From Chaetoderma sp. LZ-2023a (lineage: Eukaryota > Mollusca > Caudofoveata > Chaetodermatida > Chaetodermatidae): DNA of 64,000 nucleotides. Position 1 is the first letter of the stretch. The number at the start of each line of letters is the position of its first letter. The DNA is taken from the NCBI GenBank assembly GCA_034401795.1, contig CM067373.1:38551669-38615668 (forward strand), in the 5' to 3' direction. Below, piece by piece: positions 11,823 through 21,602 of this stretch. Under the pieces are notes generated by a model. That model did no database searches and was not told where the DNA came from. It saw only the letters and a program-made list of their open reading frames with translations. Position numbers and translations under genes: made by a program.

Positions 11823-12444
11823 ATGGTCTGTCCATCCTTCTTTCCTTCTATCCTTGTATCATTCAATCATGCGATTTGCTTATTCATTCATCTGTTTTCG
11901 AGAGAAAATTACACACAGAAATTGACTTTATTTCTCAACACAATGATAATCTTTGAAATCAATACCCATGGAAACTACTGACATTTGAGTAACTATATTA
12001 CAAAGTAAAAGTTTTAATCAAAATTACTCATTCAGATCAAAGATTTTCAAACAAGGCCATCAGTTACGTATTTCTTTGAAATGTTTTCTTTGCATTCCAA
12101 ATTGTTTATTATACTTTGAAACGGTCACTTAAGCACCTTTCAAATGATCTCACGGTTCACACCAAAGTCAGATTATTAGTTCTCTTTGAACCAGTGACCA
12201 GTCCGCCGCTAAGCCATTGAAACTAGCTCAATCTTTAACACCTTTCCAAATTGAAACCAACTTATTTATCCAGAGCTCAATTAGTCAACAATACATTACT
12301 ACAATGAATTATAACACCTTATTAGCGGCATGTACCTCAAAGCAAACAACTTAGTAACTTTAAAGAAAATGATTAAGTCTCAAAAACATTCACTTGGCCA
12401 ATAAATAGTAGGGCAAACTGTTGGACTGGTAGATTTGTCTAAAA
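11823..12444. other. No gene recognised upstream of the Penelope-like element
   Basis: AT-rich, non-coding. Some of it may belong to the 5' region of the Penelope-like element, whose left border I cannot fix. Confidence 0.4.
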
Positions 12445-12484
12445 GGCTGCTGAAGAAGTGTAATCAACACAAACGCGTCCAGCC
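12445..12484 (+). ncRNA. Degenerate hammerhead-ribozyme-like motif
   Basis: The order is GGCTG (12445-12449), CTGAAGA (12450-12456, compare the hammerhead core CTGANGA), a small hairpin GTGT-aatca-ACAC (12458-12470), AAAC (12471-12474, where GAAA is expected), GCGTC, then CAGCC (12480-12484), which is complementary to the opening GGCTG. Hammerhead ribozymes are an established feature of Penelope-like elements. The missing core G suggests an inactive or decayed copy. Confidence 0.5.
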
Positions 12485-12807
12485 CTCTGACGATGTAAAA
12501 AATTCCATTACTGTGTATTCCTGTGTATTTCTGTGTATTCCTGGATAGTACTGTATTCCTGTATTGCTGTGAGTAAGTTTAATATTTATACTGTTATTTC
12601 TGTATTGCCTGTCCTTAAATATTAAATATTATCATGTCACCACTAATCATTACTACTAACCACATTTCTCTTATTTCAGCTTTGTAAATTAAGCCCTCTT
12701 GGATTAGAAATATATATATATATAGACAGACAGACTAGCTGACAAACCTACCACCTGTAGAGTGTGTGCCTGGTAGCATTTTTATATTGTTTGATTGACT
12801 GTCTGGC
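12485..12807. other. Possible 5' region of the Penelope-like element
   Basis: Non-coding. Several 'ctgtgtattcctg' phrases repeat at 12512-12560, and a pyrimidine tract ending in TTTCAG near 12680 resembles a splice acceptor. A short (TA)n tract lies at 12710-12724. Confidence 0.35.
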
Positions 12808-13121
12808 TGCATTAGAGTTTGATTGATTGATTGATTGATTGATTTGATTGCTTGCGTAACCTGTTGCTTGATTGGTTACATGATTTGTTGCTTGAATTGA
12901 TTGGTTGCGTGATTGGTTGTTTGAATTGATTGATTGCGTGATTGATTGTTTGATTTGATTGGTTGCGTGACTTGTTGTTTAATCTGATTGGTAGCGTGAG
13001 TAGTTGCGTGATTGATTGGTTGCTTGAATTGATTGTCTGAACTGATTGGTTGCGTGATTGATTGCTTGGATTGATAAGGTGGTTGACTGGTTGTTTGCCT
13101 ATTTGCCCACTTGATTGATTG
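12808..13121. repeat. Degenerate TTGATTGATTG-type repeat
   Basis: Irregular units of GATTGATT with 'ggttgcgtgattg' variants, grading into the regular 10-bp satellite that follows. Confidence 0.75.
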
Positions 13122-13483
13122 CCTGATTATTTAAGATTGATTAAGATTAATTGAGGTTAATTGAGGTTAATTAAGATTAATTGGGATTAATTAAGATTAA
13201 TTAAGATTAATTAAGATTAATTAAGATTAATTAAGGTTAATTACGGTTAATTAAGATTAATTAAGGTTGATTGAGATTAGTTGAGATTAATTAAGATTGA
13301 TTGAAATTGATTGAGATTGATTGAGATTAATTGAAATTAATTGAGATTAATTGAAATTAATTGAGATTAATTGAGATTAATTGAGATTAATTGAGATTGA
13401 TTGAGATTAATTGAAATTGATTGAGATTGATTGAGATTAATTGAGATTAATTGAGATTGATTGAGATTAATTGAGATTTAGAT
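13122..13483. repeat. 10-bp satellite, unit (A/G)(A/G)(A/G)TTAATT(A/G)
   Basis: About 36 head-to-tail copies of a decamer such as AGATTAATTG, AGATTAATTA or AAATTAATTG, with variation mostly A/G at fixed places. The period is strictly 10 bp, close to one helical turn, which would favour intrinsic curvature. It stops about 30 bp before the SGNH ORF start. Confidence 0.9.
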
Positions 13484-13513
13484 TGATGATTGACTGGGAT
13501 TGCTTGTGATTCC

Positions 13514-14965
13514 ATGGCTAGACCGCGCAGGGGTAGGCGAGGGGCTGGTGATGACTCTGAATCACACCACCCATCATCTGCTCACGCATGCCTGGTTAAG
13601 GTATACTACATGGTAATACAATGTTTTCACCACCTGGGTGTGCTGAACAAGCATCTGGACAGCGACACCGTGCCAAATGGCCTCGGTCGAAAGGTCAAGA
13701 GCTTGACAGACTTCTGCAAACCGGCCATGCCAGATGCTGAGGTCCACTTCGACATTCGTAATGTCAACTTCGAATGGGCGAAAACAATGATTAAAACATG
13801 GGTTCGCCACTATAACTGTCAACTAGGAGTCCTCCGTTCTGAGCTACTATCAGCCCAAACTCTTCCATATTTAGACCTCGGTCGGGCCAAGTCCACTGCA
13901 ATCCATTGGGCCAAAAAGAATTATCACAGAAAATTGGATCACAATGCCATCTCAGCATTTTATGATTTTATTAGACCACTTGATCCGAATTATAAGCCTG
14001 CTACTAAACCACCAAATGTCACCGCTGTTAGCAAACCAGTACAAAATGCAAATTTAGTACAATCCGCTCATCCCAAAAAGCGGTTACATTCACCTGCAGA
14101 GGCCTCACCACCACTAAAACGTCCAGATAAACGACCGTCTCTCATTAGCTCTCTTCCTGGCACATCCAGTGACCACAGTATTTACATTCCAGTGGATCCC
14201 TCTATGATCCCTCTACCAGACTCACCTCCACCAGCGCCACCATTCTCTCCTGAGGATTTTCCTCCTCTTCCGCAGAGGATGTCAAATTCTAAAGGTGCTA
14301 GTAAACAGCCTGGTCCAAGGACCCAAGCTACACAAAAGGTCCCTCAACCACGGTTCACACCATCTCCATGCGCCAGACCAAAGAAGCCCACACCCCTGGG
14401 ACAGAATAAGTTCTGGAAATTCAGAAATGAGGCCACCAACAGACCAAATTGGCAACTTCCTACCCTCGACAAAAAGATCTTGATCGTCGGAGATTCAAAC
14501 TTGAGTCGGATTAATGTGGATCCCCATCCAGATACTCAGGTTGCCTGTTTCCCTGGAGCATCGATTAATGATCTCAGAACGATCATTAATAAATACACCG
14601 GGAAATTGCAACCTGAGAAAGTAGTCCTCACCGTAGGAATAAATGATAGGAATAATCTAATCTCAGTCTCCGAGTATCGACTTAGGTTATTATTCAGTAT
14701 GGTACGAAAGAAATTTCCCAAGTCTATGATCTACTTCACTGAACTAAATTTCTCCACAACCTCGACCCCTCAGCAAAAGCAGGCACTCGATGCAATTAAT
14801 CAGACTGCCGCCTCAAGCAAGGCCAAGTCCCCTGAGTCCAAGGTTATTGTCATACCCAGTCTTCATTCGACAGAATTCGAAGTGGGCCATGACAATATTC
14901 ATTGGACTGAGAGGACAGCGAATGACATGTATAATAACTGGCTTGTAGCCCTTAATTTAAACTAA
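13514..14965 (+). CDS. SGNH/GDSL hydrolase-domain ORF upstream of a Penelope-like RT
   Basis: An open frame of 483 codons from the ATG at 13514; the frame is open a further eight codons upstream, without an earlier ATG. Residues about 1-150 look helical, about 155-300 are Pro/Ser/Lys-rich and probably disordered, and about 320-483 form an SGNH hydrolase domain. All four blocks are visible: VGDSN with the nucleophile Ser near residue 328, PGAS, VGIND with the conserved Asn, and DNIHW with the Asp (about 460) and His (about 463) of the triad. Similar esterase domains are known in ORF1 proteins of some CR1-type LINEs and in rotifer telomeric Penelope relatives. Here the ORF ends 29 bp before the RT start, in another frame. 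Its role in retrotransposition is unknown. It could instead be a separate gene, but no other promoter or intron is evident. Confidence 0.8.
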   Translation: MARPRRGRRGAGDDSESHHPSSAHACLVKVYYMVIQCFHHLGVLNKHLDSDTVPNGLGRKVKSLTDFCKPAMPDAEVHFDIRNVNFEWAKTMIKTWVRHYNCQLGVLRSELLSAQTLPYLDLGRAKSTAIHWAKKNYHRKLDHNAISAFYDFIRPLDPNYKPATKPPNVTAVSKPVQNANLVQSAHPKKRLHSPAEASPPLKRPDKRPSLISSLPGTSSDHSIYIPVDPSMIPLPDSPPPAPPFSPEDFPPLPQRMSNSKGASKQPGPRTQATQKVPQPRFTPSPCARPKKPTPLGQNKFWKFRNEATNRPNWQLPTLDKKILIVGDSNLSRINVDPHPDTQVACFPGASINDLRTIINKYTGKLQPEKVVLTVGINDRNNLISVSEYRLRLLFSMVRKKFPKSMIYFTELNFSTTSTPQQKQALDAINQTAASSKAKSPESKVIVIPSLHSTEFEVGHDNIHWTERTANDMYNNWLVALNLN

Positions 14966-14994
14966 ACTCGGGTCAAGGTACCAACCACCCAGAA

Positions 14995-17299
14995 ATGGGA
15001 CTGGGTAGTAATATTGTAAACCTAACCGGCTCTGCATTAGGTGAAGCAGAACAGTCACTGCTTAACTTTGGCTTGACATTTGTCCCAACACCAAAACCTA
15101 AAACAGGTTTGGATGCAGGTTTAGATAATGGCTTTACTGAAACTGCTGAATTTGGTCACCGTGTTAAATTGGCAGATTTTTTTCGAAACTCCAATAGTAA
15201 TATTCCACCATTCATTGAAAAAACTGGCTGGGCTCCAAACTTAAAATGTGTTGACCCAGCAATCGGTGAAAATATAAAACTTTACTCTGAACATATTGAA
15301 AATACTACATTTCCAAATGATCAGCAAAATTTATCCTATGAGCAACACCCGGCCATATTAGGTTTATCTAGAAAAAGTGAAATTGTCATCAAACCTGCAG
15401 ATAAAGGGTCGGCTACTGTAATAATGGATAAAGACAACTACATCAAAGAAGCGCATAGACAGCTTAGTAATCCGAAGCATTACCGAAAACTAAATGAACC
15501 ACTTTGGCAAAATAACTGTAGCAAATTCAACGAAATTCTCCAAAAAATGGTTGATAGCAAGAAGATAACTGAAAAGCAATTTAAATACCTGTGCGCAAAA
15601 GATGATTCGAAACCACGTACATTTTATCTTCTTCCTAAAATCCATAAGTCTGTTGACTCATGGACCGACCCAATGACACCACCAGGGCGACCCATTATTT
15701 CAGATTGTGGTTCGGAATCATATAGGATTAGTGAATTTATCGACTACAATCTTCAGCCCATTGCAAATAGACATTTTAGCTATCTGAAAAACACTGAAGA
15801 CTTCCTAGCCCAGGTCTCTAAGATCTCGGTCCCCCCAAATTCATTCTTAATTACAATGGACGTAGATGCTATGTACACAAACATTGACATAGAAAAGGGT
15901 CTAAATTCAATTCGTAGAGCGCTTGCCGACTATCCTGACACAAGCAGGCCCGACAGAGAAGTAATAGCTCTATTAGAGCTTAGTCTGAAGGGCAATGACT
16001 TTGAATTTGCTGGTGAAATTTACCAACAAATTTGTGGCTGCGCAATGGGTAAGCGTTTCAGCCCAGGTTTCGCTAACCTTTACATGGCAGAGTGGGAAAA
16101 GGAAGCACTCGAAAACTGTCCAAATCAGCCGCTCATTTACCGCAGGTACCTCGATGATATTTTCATGATCTGGCAACATAGGAAGGAAGCATTTACCGAA
16201 TTTCTGGCCATTCTGAATAATCATGATCCGAATATCAAGCTAAAAGCTCAAATTGATGAGCTGTCCATAGATTTCCTGGATGTAACTTTATACAAAGGTA
16301 TAAAGTATGAAACAACTGGTTACTTAGACTACAAAGTTTATTATTAGCCAACCGACTCGCATCAACTACTGCACAAGAAATCATTCCATCCACCGCATAC
16401 TTTCAAGGGACTTGTAAAATCACAGATAATCCGTTTTCATGGAAATTCGAGTGATAAGAAAAACTTTGAATCATCATGTTCGACCTTATTCAAAGCCCTC
16501 AAACCGAGAGGGTACTCTTCTCGGTTCCTGCGTAAAATAAAGTCTGAAACTTTGCATAATTTGGAAATCATTCCGGATAATGCCAGAAATTCTCGGCCTA
16601 CCAAAATTTGTCATAATCGTCCGATTATTGGTGAAGGAGAATCTCGGAAATGTGAAAAGAAAAGGTGTAAATTGGATAAATTTCTTCCTTCCCAGAGTAC
16701 ATTCAAAACCTTCAAAACAAAAGCAAATTTCAAATTCAGTCGAAATTAGATTGCGATTCTGAAAATGTCATTTACTTAATTTCATGCAAATTGTGCCAAA
16801 AGCAGTATGTTGGCGAAACGAAAAATCGACTAAGATGCCGAGCAACTAGACACATTTCAGATATTAGACTAGAGGAAGACACACATGTGGCAGAACATTT
16901 TAATCTTCCTGATCATTTAGTCACTCGTGACTTTGAAATTATGCCCATTGAACAGCTACCTCTATCAGATACAACAGAGGAAACTGATAAACAAAGAAAA
17001 CTAAGAGAATCGTTTTGGATTAAAGAACTCGAAACACAATGGCCAAGGGGCATAAATTCGGACCCAGGCCTCTCGGATCAACGTGAGATTATCCCATTTA
17101 CATACAATCGGAAAAATGTTGAAATTGCTGTATCCCATTCACATACAATCGGAAAAATGTTGAAATTGCGAAAATCCTAAAGGATGAGTATCACAAATTA
17201 CAGGACAATTTAAAACAACCATTCAACAAGCGTCCGGTAATTGCATTTAAGAAAAATCCTAATCTACACGACATCTTGGTAAAAGCGAAACTCAAATAA
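14995..17299 (+). pseudogene. Penelope-like reverse transcriptase and GIY-YIG endonuclease, broken
   Basis: Frame 14995-16347 carries PLE RT landmarks: 'IKPADKGSATVIMDKDNY' (RT1-like), 'FYLLPKIHK', 'GRPIISDCGS', 'MDVDAMYTNI' with a catalytic Asp near residue 289, 'CGCAMGKRFSPGFANLYM' and 'RYLDDIF' (Asp 387/388). It stops at TAG 16345-16347, just where the family has a Lys before PTD. The same frame continues beyond with 'PTDSHQLLHKKSFHP' to about 16740. A frame change near 16725-16745 then leads to the endonuclease part 'VIYLISC..C...YVGET' with downstream Arg and His, as in PLE GIY-YIG domains. A 41-bp tandem duplication (17091-17169) shifts frame again. After it the frame reads 'KILKDEYHKLQDN...AFKKNPNLHDILVKAKLK' to TAA 17297. 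This copy cannot make an intact enzyme. Confidence 0.88.
17091..17169 (+). repeat. 41-bp-period tandem duplication in PLE
   Basis: 38 bp at 17091-17128 repeat at 17132-17169 with one base difference. The 41-bp period is not a multiple of three, so it breaks the reading frame. Confidence 0.9.
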
Positions 17300-17452
17300 G
17301 TGTTCAAAACATCAATCAATGATTTATCATTGTATACTAATCAGGCCATATGGCATCTCTCAAACAAAATTGACAATCTCAGGTGATAAAATAAGCAAAA
17401 ATATTTTCAATTTTTTCAATTTTGAAAATTCTGAGCCGGTGCGTTTACAATA

Positions 17453-17508
<56 letters not shown>
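17453..17508. repeat. (CATA)n microsatellite
   Basis: About 14 CATA units between the PLE 3' sequence and the second copy of the duplicated block. Confidence 0.9.
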
Positions 17509-17510
17509 GT

Positions 17511-17790
17511 ATCCACAGATAGTCCCATATGAATCGTCAGTGTGTCAGTATATCAGACATGTGAAAGCTGGTCGGCCAATCCTTGACTTTTAGTCTTGGT
17601 GCGGTGGTCCAGTGGAAAGATGCCTGGTTGTTGATGCTATGCGGAGTTACACAATGGCGGTTCGATCCCCCCCCGACCGGGAGATGGTGATCAACAAATT
17701 AAACTAACGGGTGCATCACCGTCGGCTAAGTTAGCACATGGAAATTGAAGCTGCACGTTGCCAGTGCGTCAATAAAATAAAAATACATGC
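17511..17790 (+). mobile_element. tRNA-derived SINE, 5'-truncated
   Basis: Starts inside the unit (ATCCACAGATAGTCCC) right after the CATA tract. A- and B-box-like stretches lie near 17606 and 17662. Tail 'aataaaataaaaatac' then CATA units. Confidence 0.75.
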
Positions 17791-18196
17791 ATACATACAT
17801 ACATACATTAATACATACATACATACATACACGCATATACACATACACATACATATAGGACGCACGACAATTGACACACATACATTTTGTACCATATATA
17901 ATGTCCTTATTTGGATGCTTTATACTTAAATATGCACATAGGTACACGTGCACACACAGGTACACACACATACACACATATACCAACATATACAAATGCA
18001 TACATACACAACATTTCACTTTATACGTGTACAAACATTCATACATGTATACACACTCACGCACGCATATACATGTACATGTGCATATACTAATACATCA
18101 TTGTGGTATTCTATGTTGGTTTTACTTATACTTATACTTATCATATACTACCCTTATAGGCAAAATGCCTGTAGATATATGGCGACTACATTATGC

Positions 18197-18689
18197 TTAT
18201 TGCCTAGTTAATTTGTTTCGAGGTAAAGGAAAGATAATGATTGTGTAATGGGTATACAAAAAATCTGACCAAAATGAATATAGTTCATTTTTGAAGATAT
18301 TTAGGCTTACGGCACTAACTACTTCATTTGGTAAGCTATTCCAACTATTCGTAATTCGGTTTGCAAGAAAGTTCTGCCTAATTAGTTTGTTACTTCGGCT
18401 CTTAGTGAGTTTAAAATTATGTCCCCGAGTGATGCTTTGTTTTTCTATCTCCAAGAATTGGCACTGAACACGATAAAGGCCATGAATGTTTTTGTAAGTT
18501 TGAATCATATCCCCACGTGATCGACGGTAATAGAGAGAAAGTAGATTCAGATATTTTAACTGGTCTAAATAAGTATAATTTCTTATTGAGTATCATTTTA
18601 GTTGCTCTTCACTGCACATTTTCTATGTTAGACTGTCTTTTTTTAACATTTTAAGTCCATGGACCGTTCCCGTATTCAAGTATAGGTCT
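18197..18689 (-). pseudogene. LINE RT C-terminal remnant, copy 2
   Basis: Near-identical to 9301-9794. A 2-bp deletion near 18589 (gagtatc versus gagggtatc) shortens the open part to 18508-18197, which keeps the 'TRGHNFKL' and 'NSWNSLPNEVV' landmarks. Confidence 0.8.
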
Positions 18690-19876
18690 TGTAGTTCGGA
18701 TCGACCGGTCGGGTACCGGCCGTACCAGCTAAGCTGGGTACGCGACGCCCGTCTAGGATTAGTTTTCTGAACACACCCCTCTGGGCCTATGGGAGAGAGA
18801 GCAAGTTGAAAAATGACTAAGTTCGTTAAAACGCATTATGCGCATGCGCACGCCAGAACGCTGTTTCTATGGAGCACGTAGTTGTGACCTAGATAGGATG
18901 GCGCTTATAGTGTACCGAGCTGGTACTCTGTAATTCTTATTGATTGTCTCTTCCCGTTAAATCTGGCATTAATCAAGACCAGAATTCGACGGGCTTTCCA
19001 AATATGTAAACCATTTCAAAATCGGTTGAGAAATGGCTGAGTTATCCAGGAAAACTCTTCTTGATTATCTTCAACATATTGCCCTGACGTCATAAACACG
19101 TGGACATAAAGCTTCTAGAATGTTCTAGCACGTTCGACGACGCTATTATTGGCTGTATGCTGATTGGCTGTTGCTCGAACGATGATTGGATGAAGCCTGC
19201 GCCTGTGACGTCATGGAGAGTATAAAAGTAGAAGCGATCCAGTGATCGAGAGCATCCTCGGCCAGGGGCCGAACAGGTTGGAGCTGTACCAACTATTATC
19301 AAACATCTTTCTTCGCTATGAGTCAGGTTTTTATCCCGTAGTGTGCAGTTTCCAACCCACCGCACTAACACAATTTTGTAACTCCCCATTTACTGGAGTA
19401 ATTTGGAACTTTCGATAATGGTTCATGAATACTACATCTCCATTCGGAACACAAACTTGCGGTGAGGCCTATGCGGCCTGAATATGTGAGTCTACAGATG
19501 TAGAGGAAGGATGTTCTTTGATGGATGACTCGCCGGATCTGCTGGCCATGCCTAAAAGTGGTATTTCAAACGACGACGCACCAATCGTTTAAGTTCTTTT
19601 AACTTTCGACCGCAGCAAGTAAACTCTGCCCGGTGCATCTTCAGAGTTGGTTGACGTTCCCAGCACCACGAAGCTTTGTTTTTGTATCTTCATTTGCCTC
19701 TGACAACCCCCGCTAGTGACAGGTTTTTTACACCTTCCATCTGTGCCATCGGTGTATGGGAACTTTCTTCACCATGTAGTAATAATGTTACAGTTAGTAA
19801 CACGGTAGCCTAACTTGGGAATGACTACCGAGTATTCAAGTAACTATACTTCACCGTTTAATTATTTCTCTATATA
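18690..19876 (+). repeat. LTR-like repeat, copy 2
   Basis: Part of the duplicated block; same ends as copy 1. The TATAAAAG promoter-like box is at about 19222. Confidence 0.7.
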
Positions 19877-19958
19877 GGTGCATGACTGTCGGCTGGTTAT
19901 CACATAGAAATTGAAGCCGCACGTTGCCAGTGAGTCAATAAAATAAAAATACATATAT
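19877..19958 (+). repeat. SINE 3' end fragment
   Basis: Last ~75 bp of the SINE unit joined directly to the LTR-like repeat. Confidence 0.7.
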
Positions 19959-20286
19959 ACTGCCAGAGCCATGCTGGAGTCAGAGTACAATAGGCGTAAA
20001 AAGCCTAGGATTGAATCGTGGCAGGTGCATCCACAGATAGTCCCATATGAATCGTCAGTGTGTCAGTATATCAGACATGTGAAGGCTGGTCAGCCAAACC
20101 TTGAATTTTTAGTCTTGGCGTGGTGGTCCAGTGGAAAGATGGCTGGTTGCAGTATGGCGGTTCGATCCCCTGGCCGCGAGATGGTGATCAACAAATTAAA
20201 CTAATGGGTGCATGACTGTCGGCTGGTTAGCACATAGAAATTGAAGCCGCACATTGCCAGTGCGTCAATAAAATAAAAATACATAT
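19959..20286 (+). mobile_element. tRNA-derived SINE unit, tandem copy 1
   Basis: 328-bp unit. It opens with ACTGCCAGAGCC, has a non-tRNA 5' part of about 160 bp, then the tRNA-like part with A-box-like TGGTCCAGTGGAAAGATG (near 20123) and B-box-like GGTTCGATCCC (near 20159), then a 3' part ending GTCAATAAAATAAAAATACATAT. The tRNA-like part sits mid-unit, unusual if the unit start is the true SINE start; the true 5' end may instead be near the A box. Confidence 0.75.
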
Positions 20287-20633
20287 ACTGCCAGAGCCGT
20301 GCTGGAGTCAGAGTACAATAGGCGTAAAAAGCCTAGGATTGAATCATGGCAGGTGCATCCACAGATAGTCCCATATGAATCGTCAGTGTGTCAGTATATC
20401 AGACATGTGAACACTGGTTAGCCAAACCTTGACTCTTTAGTCTTGGCATGGTGGTCCAGTGGAAAGATGTCTGGTTGCTGATGCTATGCGGAGTTGCAGT
20501 ATAGCGGTTCGATCCCCCGACCGGGAGATGGTGATCAACAAATTAAACTAATGGGTGCATGATTGTCGGCTGGTTAACACATAGAAATTGAAGCCACACA
20601 TTGCCAGTGCGTCAATAAAAATAAAATACATAT
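20287..20633 (+). mobile_element. tRNA-derived SINE unit, tandem copy 2
   Basis: 347-bp head-to-tail copy of the preceding unit, with the longer spacer between A- and B-box stretches (TGCTGATGCTATGCGGAGT) that copy 1 lacks. Confidence 0.75.
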
Positions 20634-20802
20634 ACTGCCAGAGCCGTGCTGGAGTCAGAGTACAATAGGCGTAAAAGGCCTAGGATTGAATCGTGGCAGG
20701 TGCATCCACAGATAGTCCCATGTGAATCGTCGGTGTGTCAGTTTATTAGACATGTGAAAGCTGGTCGGCCAAACCTTGACTTTTTAGTCTTGGCGCGGTG
20801 GT
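20634..20802 (+). mobile_element. tRNA-derived SINE unit, tandem copy 3, truncated
   Basis: Stops inside the A-box region (GCGCGGTGGT) and passes directly into Gypsy gag sequence. Confidence 0.75.
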
Positions 20803-21602
20803 TACGAATGTGGTCAGCCGGGACATTGGAGGGAGCGGTATCCTAACCGACCTCCCTGTGCAACCCCCGCTCCAGACCACACCACACTGCAACCAGAGAA
20901 ACAGTCAAACTCCTAAGGGTACCGAATTACACCGAGCGACTTCGGTGTCCATATTCTTCTCCAGGCTCAACTGCGACTTTCACACAACAACGTTCAGTGA
21001 CTAACCATCATCCACAGAAATCAGCTTTCACACCAACACCAAAATGCACGGCTTCCAATATGTCCGTGCCTACGTTGCCTCCCCCATCCGCAGCAAGGAC
21101 ATCCCTTCTTTTTTCACACATGACAAACCTTCTTTCCTATGTAAAACGGCAGTAGTAGGTTGTAGTACCTCCACTGAAACCACGTTTCTGAAAGCAGATG
21201 TACCCGTGGCCGGTGTGGTTAATCTAGTCATTCAAATAGAGGAAATGCAATTCATTCAGAGAGTTGTCATCGCCTCCATTCACAACGACGCCCTACTTGG
21301 CTCTGATTTCTCAGTGCCAGCGAAGCCATCATGCATTGCAGACAACAGGAACTCGACATACACGGCCGACGAATACCTCTTGGTCCAGCATCGTCATTAT
21401 ACGATAGGTGTGCAGTAATACTATCAAGTACTGCCGCGGTTGAGCCGGGACAGGAATGGATCCTATGGGCCACCGCACCACAGTTAGGAAGCAACACACA
21501 CATCGCCATGCTGGAACCCGACCCTGATTATATGATCGCCTCACAATGCGCAAGTCCCCGCATAATAGTGGACACCACTGATAAAGGCAGATAACCTTTA
21601 GA
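20803..21602 (+). pseudogene. Gypsy gag end and protease-like region remnant
   Basis: The first codons read 'YECGQPGHWRERYPNRPP', the end of a CCHC zinc knuckle whose first Cys is cut off by the SINE junction and whose last Cys is Tyr. Stops and frame changes follow. From about 21044 an open piece ends with 'IHNDALLGSDF', resembling the C-terminal part of a retropepsin. The expected Asp-Thr-Gly active site is not seen. A further frame (about 21331-21594) continues the linker to RT. Confidence 0.6.

Larger units (their letters stand above)
12400..17452 (+). mobile_element. Penelope-like retroelement with upstream SGNH ORF
   Basis: Inferred extent: hammerhead-like motif (12445), satellite, SGNH ORF (13514-14965), a 29-bp gap, then RT plus GIY-YIG coding region (14995-17299), ending near a CATA microsatellite at 17453. 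RT and endonuclease motifs are those of endonuclease-plus PLEs. The borders are not proven: no target duplication or paired pseudo-LTR was found. The RT frame is broken in at least three places while the first ORF is open. Confidence 0.6.
17511..19958 (+). repeat. Second copy of the SINE-LINE-LTR-SINE block
   Basis: Matches 8652-11063 almost base for base, with a constant offset of 8895-8896 after 9301; a CATA expansion of about 36 bp changes the offset before that. Differences seen include single bases and a 2-bp deletion near 18589. Internal junctions (LINE cut by LTR, LTR fused to SINE) are identical, so this is one rearranged block copied, not independent insertions. Confidence 0.9.

Noticed and set aside
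11236..11835. Open frames rich in Pro/Ser or Trp/Gly on both strands
   Set aside because: Translations of CCTT/GGTT low-complexity DNA.
13122..13483. Telomeric repeat
   Set aside because: The unit is a decamer of AGATTAATTG type, not TTAGGG or another known telomere unit.
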